Shown piece by piece: positions 43,994 to 52,099 of a stretch of 64,000 nt of DNA (its first letter is position 1; every line of letters starts with the position of its first letter). Location of the stretch: contig JACKJF010000003.1 of assembly GCA_020638095.1 (NCBI GenBank), positions 1,364,001 through 1,428,000 of the forward strand. Direction: 5' to 3'. Below the pieces are notes generated by a model. The model searched no databases. It saw nothing but the letters and a program-made list of their open reading frames with translations, and was not told where the DNA came from. The stretch is from Hyphomicrobiaceae bacterium (lineage in GTDB: Bacteria > Pseudomonadota > Alphaproteobacteria > Rhizobiales > Devosiaceae). A program made the translations under genes and the position numbers.

Positions 43994-43994
43994 C

Positions 43995-44414
43995 CTATTG
44001 CAGCGCCCGCTGCGCCTCCGATTGCATGCGGCGCACCATGGACACGAGGCCGTTGGATCGCTGCGAGGTCAGGTGTTCGCGAAGTCCGATTTCGTCCAGA
44101 GCGGCGATGGCATCCTTTTCGGCAATCGCTTCCGCAGGTTGACCCGAATAGAACGCCAACAGCACGGCGACCAGACCCTTGACGATCGCAGCGTCGGAAT
44201 CGGCGACAAAGTGCATGCATTTCCTGGGATCGCCGGCCTCGATACTGGCAAAGACCCAGACCTGGGAGACGCATCCATTGACCTTGCTCGCCTCGGTCTT
44301 GAGCGCCTCATCCATGGGCGGAAGGCTCTGTCCCAGTTCGATGAGATAGCGGTAGCGGTCTTCCCAATCATCAAGAAAGGAAAGGTTTTCGGCAATTTCG
44401 GCAAAGTCGGTCAT
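43995..44414 (-). CDS. sufE: SufE family cysteine desulfurase activator
   Basis: Accepts sulfur from the SufS desulfurase for iron-sulfur cluster building. It has 139 residues. The sulfur-carrying cysteine is in VNGCVSQVWV (about residue 48). ATG 44414 gives the usual MTDFAEIAENLSFL start; longer frames add unrelated sequence. No other suf genes are nearby, which is common for this copy in rhizobia. It converges with the DUF6456 gene one base apart. Confidence 0.9.
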   Translation of the reverse strand: MTDFAEIAENLSFLDDWEDRYRYLIELGQSLPPMDEALKTEASKVNGCVSQVWVFASIEAGDPRKCMHFVADSDAAIVKGLVAVLLAFYSGQPAEAIAEKDAIAALDEIGLREHLTSQRSNGLVSMVRRMQSEAQRALQ

Positions 44415-44553
44415 GCCCGTTGCATAGACCGGCGTGCCGCCGCGCGCAACGTCCCAGAAAGGGGCGAGCCGCAGGGCGGGGCAGCGCACCTGCGGCTCTT
44501 CAAAGACCGCTTTTCGGAGTAGCGTCGGGGAAGTAGCGCGGTCTTCGTATCTC

Positions 44554-44856
44554 CTAATTTCGCAATGTGGTGCGGGGCGCCGGATAGGGTGCATCCAACA
44601 TGGCCGGACCCGTGACGACCGATGGCTCGGGTGCCGCCATTTGCTGCACCACGTCCAACCCGGCGGTTGCCAGCGTCACGTTGGTGGCGCACGAAAGATC
44701 TTCACAAACAATCGCGGCGATCTGGTCCTTGGCATAGGCGGTGCCGACCCCAAGGGCGCCCTGGGCCAGTCCGGTGGCACTGCTGCCGAGATCGGCATGC
44801 GGTCCGACCGCCAGAAAGGCGATGCCGAGCCAGAATGCTGATCGAATGATGGCCAT
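44554..44856 (-). CDS. DUF5330-like small exported protein
   Basis: 100 residues. An N-terminal hydrophobic helix follows MAIIRSAFWLGIAFLAV, which recalls the rhizobial DUF5330 family. The rest is Ala/Gly/Thr rich with two cysteines (VCEDLSC) and a Pro-rich end. Probably anchored or exported. ATG 44856 is chosen; an upstream start at 44937 would put a basic stretch ahead of the signal. The 288 bases up to the next gene are non-coding and hold a CtrA-like box. Confidence 0.6.
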   Translation of the reverse strand: MAIIRSAFWLGIAFLAVGPHADLGSSATGLAQGALGVGTAYAKDQIAAIVCEDLSCATNVTLATAGLDVVQQMAAPEPSVVTGPAMLDAPYPAPRTTLRN

Positions 44857-45083
44857 GACTGAAACGCTCCTCAGCCCTTTCGGTAGCGAGCATCTAGCCC
44901 GACGGAAATTAAGCCGTCGCAGAGAAATTGGTTTCAATTTGAAGCAATTTTGAGCGGTGCAGGTGTCCGGGCACCCGCATGCAGGCGTCAGAGGAAACCC
45001 GAAACCCTTCGTTTACGCTAACCCGAATTTGTCCGCCCTTTTTGGCGGCTTTCGCAGGATTGCCGCTGCCGGTCCGCCATCGC

Positions 45084-45098
45084 TTAAACTTGTTTTAG
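45084..45098 (+). promoter_or_regulatory. CtrA-like box upstream of sensor kinase
   Basis: TTAA-ACTTGTT-TTAG matches TTAA-N7-TTAA at 7 of 8 defined bases, 47-59 bases before the candidate starts of the PAS histidine kinase. Confidence 0.4.
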
Positions 45099-45144
45099 GA
45101 GCTCGGCGGGAAGGTGGGACAACCACGCGGGCAGGCGTGGATGA

Positions 45145-46950
45145 GTGGTCAGGTTCATGCGTCAGTTCATTCACTCCATTGGTTCGCTCTGGCTCCAGCG
45201 CAGCGCCTCAAACGGCCATCGCGCGCTGGTGCAGAACCGGCTGGCGCGCATTTCCCGCGGAACGATCGCTTCGAGCCTGATCTTCATGCTTGCGGGTGCC
45301 ATAACCCTGTCGACCGGCGATCCTACCATTCTGCTTGTCGGGCTGATCACCGCCACGGTCGGGATCGGCGGGCTCGCCGCGCTTGGCGCGCGCCAGACGA
45401 CGACCACGGCTGCCGTACAGGCGCTCGGCATCGCTCTGACAGGGGTCGTGATTGCCCCGACCCACCCCCAGGGCTGGCTGGCCACCGGCATGTTCGCCAT
45501 GCTCGGGGCGACGCACTGGCTCACCTTTCAGACAACCTTGTTCCGCAACCGCCATCGCCCGATCGAACTCACGCTAGCGCTGATGCTCGGTTCGGTGGTC
45601 GCAGGAGCGATCGCCTTCAAGGCCTGGACAAGTTTTGGTCCGGTGTCGATCGTTGCCACCGTCATCATTCTTGGCCTGATCCTCGCTCAGTGGCGGACCC
45701 TTTCCGCCCTTGCCGCGCATGATCTCGCCGCGCCGGCGGCCCGTATCGACAACCTGCAGCAGGCCATTGAACGCATGGGTTCGGGACTTGCGCGCATGAC
45801 CGCGCAGGGTGATCTTCTTTTCGCCTCGCCAATACTCGGGCAGATTCTTGGCTGTGAGGCCTACCAGCTAAAGGGCCGAGGCTTTTTCAAGCGCGTCCAC
45901 CTGCTCGACCAGCCGCTGTTCCTGAAACAGATCTCCGACGCCGCGCACGGCAGGGAGCCGCTGACTACCGAAATCCGGGTGCGCGTAGATCACATTTCGA
46001 GCGCAGGCTTCATCTGGCTCGAGCTCGGCGCAACACGGCGCAACGACCTTGATTCGGCAGGCGATGCGCCAGAAGCCGTCGTGGTCTTCCGCGACGTGTC
46101 TTCGCGCAAGCAGCAGCAGCAGCAGCTTGAGGCCGCGCGGGCAAACGCGGAAGAAGCCGCGCGCACCAAATCGCGCTTCCTCGCGACCATTGGTCATGAG
46201 TTGCGGACGCCCCTCAATGCCATCGTCGGCTTTTCCGAAATGATGGCGAGCAATATCGGTGGCGACCTTTCCGACGCCCACCGCGAATATGCCAACCACA
46301 TCAAGGATTCCGGGCGGCACCTGCTCGACGTCGTCAACATGCTTCTCGATATGTCGAAAATCGAGGCCGGCAAGTTCGAGCTCGATCTCGGCCGATTTGC
46401 GCCCGATGGATTGGTCGCGCCTGTGCTGCGCATGGTCGAGGTACCGCTCAACCAAAAGAATCTCGCCATCGAACTCGACATTCAGGACAGGTTGCCCGAA
46501 ATCCTCGCCGATGAGCGCGCGATCCGTCAGATCCTGATCAATCTCATGTCGAACGCCGTCAAGTTCTCGCACAAGAACGGCCGGATCGGTGTCAGCATGC
46601 GCCGTCAGGGAACACGCCTTTGCATCGCGGTTTCCGACACCGGGGTCGGCATGGACAAGGAAGAACTCGCGCGCATCGGCGAACCCTTCTACCAGGCGGG
46701 GCAGGGGCTTGCCCGCCGCTACGAAGGGACCGGGCTCGGCCTCTCGATCGTCAAGGGCCTGATTGAGCTTCACGGCGGCCAGCTCAACGCGACCTCGACC
46801 CGTGACGTTGGCACGACGATGAGCGTTCTGTTGCCGATCGACGGACCCGACGCCGAAAACCGCCACGACGCAACCGTCACCGAAATCACGCCAGATCAAA
46901 CACCAAGCCACGCCGAACAATGGCCCGAAAGAAAAAGAAAAGCTTCATGA
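45145..46950 (+). CDS. PAS-domain membrane sensor histidine kinase (DivJ/PleC-like)
   Basis: 601 residues. About six membrane segments (residues 40-195), a PAS domain (about 205-320), then the dimerisation helix with the phospho-accepting histidine in ATIGHELRTPLNAIVGFSEMM and a complete ATPase domain (N box NLMSNAVKFS, GVGM, GTGLGLSIVKG). Between PAS and the histidine is a Gln-rich helix. The H-box type is that of DivJ/PleC/PdhS kinases of the cell cycle. The start is GTG 45145 or ATG 45157, both with weak sites. It overlaps the peptidoglycan-binding gene by 31 bases. Confidence 0.85.
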   Translation: MVRFMRQFIHSIGSLWLQRSASNGHRALVQNRLARISRGTIASSLIFMLAGAITLSTGDPTILLVGLITATVGIGGLAALGARQTTTTAAVQALGIALTGVVIAPTHPQGWLATGMFAMLGATHWLTFQTTLFRNRHRPIELTLALMLGSVVAGAIAFKAWTSFGPVSIVATVIILGLILAQWRTLSALAAHDLAAPAARIDNLQQAIERMGSGLARMTAQGDLLFASPILGQILGCEAYQLKGRGFFKRVHLLDQPLFLKQISDAAHGREPLTTEIRVRVDHISSAGFIWLELGATRRNDLDSAGDAPEAVVVFRDVSSRKQQQQQLEAARANAEEAARTKSRFLATIGHELRTPLNAIVGFSEMMASNIGGDLSDAHREYANHIKDSGRHLLDVVNMLLDMSKIEAGKFELDLGRFAPDGLVAPVLRMVEVPLNQKNLAIELDIQDRLPEILADERAIRQILINLMSNAVKFSHKNGRIGVSMRRQGTRLCIAVSDTGVGMDKEELARIGEPFYQAGQGLARRYEGTGLGLSIVKGLIELHGGQLNATSTRDVGTTMSVLLPIDGPDAENRHDATVTEITPDQTPSHAEQWPERKRKAS

Positions 46951-47969
46951 ACGCCACAGCCACGATGAGCCTTCCCATGGCAGCCTTCAGCAGCATGGGA
47001 CAGGCATCCCTGTCTGCCGTCCGCAACGCCGCAGCCCTTTATGCGCGCACGCCGTTGGCATCGACCGGCTGGCTGATTCTGTCCGTCGGCGGCATGATGG
47101 CGGTCAGCAATGCGTTGTTCGGCCAGCATCACGTGCATCCGTCGCCGTTTTTTTACCAGCCACGTTCGGAAATGGCGCAGATGCAGCCCGAAGTGGTGCA
47201 GCCCGCACCGGCTCCGCAGAACCGGGTTGCCGTCCAGGCACCAGCAGCGCAACCGCTGCCCGCGGTCACGCAGATTTCCCCGCAGCCCATCGTTGCCGCG
47301 CCGGCCCAGGTCAGCTCGACCGAGCGGGTGACCAACGAAATGCTGGCAAGCGCCCAGCGGAAGCTACAGGACATGGGGCTTTTCTCCGGCCAAGTGGATG
47401 GGCTCTACGGTCCCAAGACTGCGGAGGCCATCCGCGCCTTCGAATTGCGTGCCGGACTGCCGGCAAAGGGCGCTCTGGATGCCCGGGTGATCGACCTGAT
47501 CATCGGCACGACCATCAGCAACCCGGTGCGCCAGACCGCCCCGGTCATCAATCCTCCTGTGATGCAACAGCCCGTTGCGGCGAATGACCAGGTCCCGAGT
47601 GGCCAGGCTGCCCTGCAAACCCTGATCAGCACGGCCAGCGCCACACCGCAGACAACGGAACCCAACGTAGCCGCTGACCCCGAGCCTACTGCAAGCATCG
47701 CGGAACAAACCAGCGCCGCGCCGGCCGTCACCAGCGTGCCACAAACCAGCGCTGGCCCGATTGACGTGACCGATCGCGAATATGTGCGCAAGGTTCAAAA
47801 GGGTTTGGCGAGCCTCGCCTTTCTGCATGGCACGATCGACGGCATTGCCGGCGAGTCGACGGCCCGCGCTATCCGGAACTTCGAAGTCTTTTACAACTAC
47901 GAAGTGACCGGGCGCGTGACCCCCGAACTGCTCGACTTGCTGATTGAGCAGGGCGCAACCATCAACTAG
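46920..47969 (+). CDS. Membrane-anchored peptidoglycan-binding domain protein
   Basis: 349 residues. A basic start (MARKKKK) leads to a membrane helix (about 43-65), a Pro/Gln/Ala-rich linker, and two PG_binding_1 domains (about 140-200, MLASAQRKLQDMGLFSGQVDGLYGPKT; and about 285-345, VRKVQKGLASLAFLHGTIDGIAGEST). The two are separated by a Thr/Pro/Ala stretch. It likely holds the periplasmic wall. The start lies inside the kinase gene, so the two are co-expressed and perhaps work together. Confidence 0.85.
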   Translation: MARKKKKSFMNATATMSLPMAAFSSMGQASLSAVRNAAALYARTPLASTGWLILSVGGMMAVSNALFGQHHVHPSPFFYQPRSEMAQMQPEVVQPAPAPQNRVAVQAPAAQPLPAVTQISPQPIVAAPAQVSSTERVTNEMLASAQRKLQDMGLFSGQVDGLYGPKTAEAIRAFELRAGLPAKGALDARVIDLIIGTTISNPVRQTAPVINPPVMQQPVAANDQVPSGQAALQTLISTASATPQTTEPNVAADPEPTASIAEQTSAAPAVTSVPQTSAGPIDVTDREYVRKVQKGLASLAFLHGTIDGIAGESTARAIRNFEVFYNYEVTGRVTPELLDLLIEQGATIN

Positions 47970-48003
47970 GGTCTCGTCCAAACCTGATTTGGACTTCACT
48001 TCG

Positions 48004-48354
48004 ATGTCACGCCTGCGTTCCGACCTCTGGTGCTCGGCATTCGTGCGCCGGCAAAACAATCTCGGGCACATTTGCGTCGTCGTCCGGCGGGGTGATCCGG
48101 TCGCCGGGCAGGTCTGGATCGAGTTCGACCACCTCGACGGAAACGGAACCCTGCTGTCGCCGGCGCCGGGGGCCGCCCTTGAAGCAGCAAGTGCCGACTG
48201 GCAATTTCAGAAATTGATGGACAATCAGCCTCTTGCCGAGATCGCCGCGCGCCTTCGACGGGAAGCGGATTTTGATCCGGACTTCTGGCATATCACGTTG
48301 GAGTCGCGGACGCTCGACCCGGACCTCGCGATTGTTGCGCCGCTTGGCCGCTAG
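48004..48354 (+). CDS. DUF1491 family protein
   Basis: 116-residue cytoplasmic protein of the DUF1491 family (MSRLRSDLWCSAFVRRQN, GQVWIEFDHLDG, RREADFDPDFWHITLESR-type end). Function unknown. The ribosome site is poor. Its TAG stop lies in a CTAG that borders the palindromic repeat at 48351-48455. Confidence 0.8.
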   Translation: MSRLRSDLWCSAFVRRQNNLGHICVVVRRGDPVAGQVWIEFDHLDGNGTLLSPAPGAALEAASADWQFQKLMDNQPLAEIAARLRREADFDPDFWHITLESRTLDPDLAIVAPLGR

Positions 48355-48455
48355 GCCATGCGTTTTGATGGAATCAAAACGCATGGTCTAGACTTCTGAA
48401 TTACCGCATGTTCGAACCGGAAAACCGCTGCGCACTTTTCCTGAACATGCTCTAG
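48351..48455. repeat. Composite palindromic repeat between convergent genes
   Basis: Two parts. First, a 14-bp perfect stem (CCATGCGTTTTGAT / ATCAAAACGCATGG, 48356-48369 with 48373-48386) with a GGA loop. Second, a rhizobial-type unit from GCATGTTC (48406) to GAACATGC (48450), with inner GGAAAA/TTTTCC. CTAG occurs at 48351, 48388 and 48452. The first CTAG holds the stop of the DUF1491 gene and the last the stop of the DUF2336 gene. It is related to the copy at 50834-50898. Confidence 0.8.
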
Positions 48456-49624
48456 CTGGCGCGTCTCAGCCGAAGCCGTTCGAGGGCTTCGACCGCCTGC
48501 GCGATGGCCGGATCCTGATCCTGCTTACGGAATTGACCGGCAGCTGGCTGAGCCGCTTCCGCAGTGCGCCGCGTCGTCTGGGCAAAGGGACTGTATTGCG
48601 GCTTCTCGAGGTCGAGCAAATTGACTTCGCCGCGCCAGGAACTCAGCAGATAGGCCATGGCGTCTGCACTGACATTCTGGAAAAGCTTGGCATAGGCGGA
48701 AAGCGCTTCCGAACGGTTCTGCTCGTCGTGGCTGGTGGCGTGAATGAGAACCTTGAGCCCGTCATGGCTCGAGAGGCCGAATGCCCGCAGCACCACGAAA
48801 AGGGCCGCACCGCTGACATCATGGGCGATCTGCCCGCAGCGGATTTCATCGAGTCCGGTGATCTGGGTCAGGAGCCGCGTGACCTCGGGGCGCCGGTTCT
48901 GCGAGAAGAGTTTCATCAGAGCGGCGGTAAGTTCACCGACGGCCACCGACACCTGCTCGATCGTCTTCTTGATTGGCGCTTCAGGCGTCTTGCGCAGGGC
49001 GAAGGCATTGATGACCCGGATCCGGTCTTCCTCGCGCAGGTCGAAGAAGGCGGGCGCCAGAAGCGCCTTGTCGAAATCCTCGCGTCCGGCCAGCGTCCAG
49101 GCGACCTTGTGATCCATCTGCGCCGAGCGCGCCAATGCGTTGAGATAGGGTCCGCGCGGATGGATCGAACGATTGCTCGCAAGGGCCCGATAGACCTTTC
49201 GGCTGTTCATCTGAAAAAGCTTGCTGAGCGCGACATTGCCGAGGTCGGAACGATTGGCGAGCACGGCGCAGATATCGGCATCACCGGTCGAGATCAGCCC
49301 GACCATCGTCTGTTCCGAAAGAAACGGAGTTTCCTCGAGGTAAAGCGCAAGGTCGGGTCCGATATTCTCGATGACGACCTGTTCGAGTTTCGGCGACAGG
49401 TAGTGGGAGCGGCCGAGTGTCGCGGCAGCCTTCATCCGGGCGGTCTGGTCGGCGCTGGGGAACAGCCGTGTGGCGAGTTCTTCGAACTGCTCGACTTCGA
49501 TGGAATGCGGTTTTCCCCGGCGGGCGAAGGCATCGCATGCCGCCACGAGCAACGTGTTGGCGCGATCGGTCCCGCCGGATTCGATCAGGAGCTGGAAGGT
49601 TTCATAGGGTTGGAAGCCGATCAT
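48452..49624 (-). CDS. DUF2336 family protein
   Basis: 390-residue all-helical cytoplasmic protein of the DUF2336 family. It is made of repeated short helical pairs (for example LARSAQMDHKVAWTLAGREDFD and LANRSDLGNVALSKLFQ), like HEAT-type repeats. Function is unknown. The last 50 residues are Gln/Ala rich. A CtrA-like box lies 54-70 bases upstream. The TAG stop is provided by the end of the palindromic repeat. Confidence 0.8.
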   Translation of the reverse strand: MIGFQPYETFQLLIESGGTDRANTLLVAACDAFARRGKPHSIEVEQFEELATRLFPSADQTARMKAAATLGRSHYLSPKLEQVVIENIGPDLALYLEETPFLSEQTMVGLISTGDADICAVLANRSDLGNVALSKLFQMNSRKVYRALASNRSIHPRGPYLNALARSAQMDHKVAWTLAGREDFDKALLAPAFFDLREEDRIRVINAFALRKTPEAPIKKTIEQVSVAVGELTAALMKLFSQNRRPEVTRLLTQITGLDEIRCGQIAHDVSGAALFVVLRAFGLSSHDGLKVLIHATSHDEQNRSEALSAYAKLFQNVSADAMAYLLSSWRGEVNLLDLEKPQYSPFAQTTRRTAEAAQPAAGQFRKQDQDPAIAQAVEALERLRLRRAS

Positions 49625-49677
49625 CGACGACCCGCAAATCAGAGGGAAGGGTTGCGGGCACTATTTCTTCATATTCG

Positions 49678-49694
49678 TTAGCAGACTGTTAACC
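49678..49694. promoter_or_regulatory. Partial CtrA-like box
   Basis: TTAG-CAGACTG-TTAACC agrees with TTAA-N7-TTAACC except one base. It sits in the 203-base gap between the divergent DUF2336 gene and the small gene at 49828. Confidence 0.35.
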
Positions 49695-49827
49695 ATAACG
49701 CCCAATAACCGAAAAAGGATGATTTGGGCCGTCGTGATGCGGTTCACAGCTGTACTCGAAGCTGCAACCCCCAATAACGACGGCTCGGATGGGCGCCCTC
49801 AGGGGACGGCGCCATGGAGTGACGCAC

Positions 49828-50022
49828 ATGGGAAAGCTCTTGCAGCTGAAACGGCCCGACAAGCCCTCCCGTACAAAACCGTTCGAAGAGCTTCGGGATG
49901 ACGATCTCGGAAAGCTGCTTCTTTTCACCGGCATTCGCTATTCGCGCCACTCAGGCGTGGATCATGACCGGCTTCCCCCGACAAGCGGAAACGGCGCTCT
50001 GAAAAAAGCGCCGCGCGAATAG
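49828..50022 (+). CDS. Conserved-looking small basic protein, unknown function
   Basis: 64 residues (MGKLLQLKRPDKPSRTKPF...), basic, no signal or membrane segment. GGAG stands nine bases before ATG 49828, whereas upstream in-frame codons and an overlapping frame on the plus strand look less coding. I do not recognise a family. It ends 14 bases before the lipoprotein gene and may share its transcript. Confidence 0.5.
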   Translation: MGKLLQLKRPDKPSRTKPFEELRDDDLGKLLLFTGIRYSRHSGVDHDRLPPTSGNGALKKAPRE

Positions 50023-50036
50023 GGACTTTTCGACGG

Positions 50037-50837
50037 ATGGACCGCAGCCCGTATCGACGGACCGTTCCGGCCCTTGCCGCCCAAATTCTAGGCGCCGCGA
50101 CCGTTCTTTCGATTCTTGCAGCCTGTTCGACCGCCGGTGATTTCGGGCGGATCGATCGCGACGTCGCAACGCTGGCGTACCAGCCGGCCGACACAACCGC
50201 CGGTCTGGCCAGCACGCTGGCGATTTCGGATGAGGAGCGCGATTTCCAGTCACGATTGCAGCGGTTCATGAATATGGACGCCAGAAGCGGTTGGCTGGCC
50301 GACGTGACGCGGAAACTGCGCATATCGACCGGCAAGCAACCGACAGAACAGGACTATTTCCTCTGGCTGCGCGACGACTATTCAGATTCGATTTCGGCCG
50401 TCTACGGCCGCATCGGCAACGACGTCGACACGGACCTTCTCACCCTGCCCGGTATGTTTGGCTCAATCTGCGCTGTCGAGCGTGTCGACCGGCAGCGGAA
50501 CATCGCGGGCGATCAGATTCCAACGACGCCACCCGAAACGCTGGTGGCTCTCGAAGAGCGCCGCATGCACAATCAGGCGGACATCGACAGGTTCGGCCAG
50601 GCGCTGCAGTTCCGCTACAACTCCTACTCCTACGCGCTTGAACAGATGCTGGTGCAGGCGCCGGGCGAAAATGCGCGCTACGTCGATGCCAAGCTCAGCG
50701 AGCTTGCAGAGTTCCTCGGCCGCTCTGAGAATGACGCCTATTGCGGTGCGGAGAGCCATGTCGACGCGCCGCGCTCACGCTATGCAGGTCCTGTCAGTGT
50801 GACCGCTCCAGACAATTCCGGCCCCGTCGACCTCTAG
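50037..50837 (+). CDS. Putative lipoprotein, unknown function
   Basis: 266 residues. The signal peptide ends in the lipobox ILAAC (Cys about residue 30), so it is expected to be lipidated. The rest is helical and soluble, with two later cysteines (SICAVE and AYCGAE). No domain recognised. Its TAG stop lies in a CTAG that borders the second palindromic repeat. Confidence 0.7.
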   Translation: MDRSPYRRTVPALAAQILGAATVLSILAACSTAGDFGRIDRDVATLAYQPADTTAGLASTLAISDEERDFQSRLQRFMNMDARSGWLADVTRKLRISTGKQPTEQDYFLWLRDDYSDSISAVYGRIGNDVDTDLLTLPGMFGSICAVERVDRQRNIAGDQIPTTPPETLVALEERRMHNQADIDRFGQALQFRYNSYSYALEQMLVQAPGENARYVDAKLSELAEFLGRSENDAYCGAESHVDAPRSRYAGPVSVTAPDNSGPVDL

Positions 50838-50898
50838 GCGGGAATTTGTCGCGTGTTCGAACCGGAAATCCACTTCGCCCTTTACTGACGCGCTCTAG
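50834..50898. repeat. Palindromic repeat, second copy
   Basis: The core at 50851-50898 (GTGTTCGAACCGGAAA ... CTCTAG) aligns with 48406-48455: 17 of the first 18 bases and the CTCTAG end agree. The terminal arms here are GCGTG and CGCGC. CTAG at 50834-50837 gives the stop of the lipoprotein gene and CTAG at 50895-50898 the stop of the convergent DUF1254 gene. Confidence 0.75.
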
Positions 50899-51524
50899 CG
50901 GTTCGGCCGATCATAGGGAATTGGCGCGCCATTTTCCGTGATGCCGCCGGGCGGCGTGAGCGGCACTTCGGTGGTGCGCATGGGTGCATTCGTGCAGGTC
51001 AGTCCGGAAAGTGCCGCTCGATAGCGGTCGGCCAGCTCCGGCAAGGGCATGGCGAGGCGCACGACGACATAAATATCGTCCAGCGCCGACTCGACAATCA
51101 GCAACCCCTCGGTGATCTCAAGCTCGCGCTGGGCCAAGAGGCGGGTTTGGGACGGGTTGAAGACACCCAGTTGCAGCGATTGTCCGAGGCCGGAGCGATT
51201 GGTCGTACCGTAGACCGCGCGGTTGGAACTGTCGAACACCGCGACCGACCAGAACGTGTCCGGCAACAGGCCGGAAACGACGCCCGGTCCCGAAACGAGG
51301 CTCAGCCGGCAGACCGCCGAAATGAAGGTCGGGTCGAGCCGGAACGGGTTCGGCGAAAAGCCGGAGGGGACATCTAGTATCCGCGGCTTGTCGAGCGCAT
51401 CGAGCGCTGAAATGCGCGTCCAGTTGGTTTCTTCGGATGCCAGCGGCAGGCCGAGCACAACCACCAGGTGGATGATCAGTCCGAGGACGATGCCGCCAAG
51501 GACAAAAAGGAACGTGCGGATCAT
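50895..51524 (-). CDS. DUF1254 domain membrane-anchored protein
   Basis: 209 residues. An N-terminal membrane anchor (MIRTFLFVLGGIVLGLIIHLVVVLG) and an exported domain of the DUF1254 type (SLVSGPGVVSGLLPDTFWSVAVFD). Usually paired with DUF1214, as here. Start ATG 51524 sits in an ATGA overlap with the upstream gene and has GGGAGG; a frame two codons longer is less likely. Function unknown, probably cell-envelope. Confidence 0.75.
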   Translation of the reverse strand: MIRTFLFVLGGIVLGLIIHLVVVLGLPLASEETNWTRISALDALDKPRILDVPSGFSPNPFRLDPTFISAVCRLSLVSGPGVVSGLLPDTFWSVAVFDSSNRAVYGTTNRSGLGQSLQLGVFNPSQTRLLAQRELEITEGLLIVESALDDIYVVVRLAMPLPELADRYRAALSGLTCTNAPMRTTEVPLTPPGGITENGAPIPYDRPNR

Positions 51525-52096
51525 TGGCACGCCTCCCTTGTGATTGCGGGCATGACCGTGTCTGTCTTGCCGAGCCCGGCAAATTCAGCGGCATCGTAAA
51601 GTGTCAGGACCAGCGAAAACGTGTCGGCGGGGGCGATTTCGAGCCAGTTGCCCGGTGCCAGATGCGAACTGACGCGGACGATCGCCGAATTGTCCTCCTC
51701 GCGCACAAGTTGCGTGCTGAGCAGGTGCGTTGCGCGTCCCGCGGGCGTTATGATCGCGCCGTCTTCATTGATCGCATAAAGCGTCCAGAACGCCGCCTGA
51801 GGAGTGGTACCATCGAGCCGGTAGGTGCAGTTGCCGGAAAAGGGCTCACCGGCGCTGTCCGCATGCGCCACGAACGCGATGCCTTCGGCGACATTGAGCG
51901 CCAGTTCCGGCGTGCGCGCCAGGTAGGCCCGCGTATAAGGATCAGGCGTCGGCGTGCCGGCCGACGGCCAGGTGATCCACGGCCCAACCTGCCGGGCGCC
52001 GACGATGACGCCACGACCAAGCGCATAGTAGGAGAGGCCGAAGCCAACACCTACTGCAACGAGAATCGCCAAAAGCAGATCAAAGAGATTCTTCAA
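51521..52096 (-). CDS. DUF1214 domain membrane-anchored protein
   Basis: 191 residues. An N-terminal membrane helix (about 5-28), then a periplasmic DUF1214 domain (FSGNCTYRLDG, AFWTLYAINEDG, SSHLAPGNWLEIAPADTFSLVLTLYD-type end). The start is TTG 52096, only three bases after the PBP1A stop. It forms an operon with PBP1A and the DUF1254 gene, suggesting a role near the cell wall. Confidence 0.78.
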   Translation of the reverse strand: MKNLFDLLLAILVAVGVGFGLSYYALGRGVIVGARQVGPWITWPSAGTPTPDPYTRAYLARTPELALNVAEGIAFVAHADSAGEPFSGNCTYRLDGTTPQAAFWTLYAINEDGAIITPAGRATHLLSTQLVREEDNSAIVRVSSHLAPGNWLEIAPADTFSLVLTLYDAAEFAGLGKTDTVMPAITREACQ

Positions 52097-52099
52097 CGC

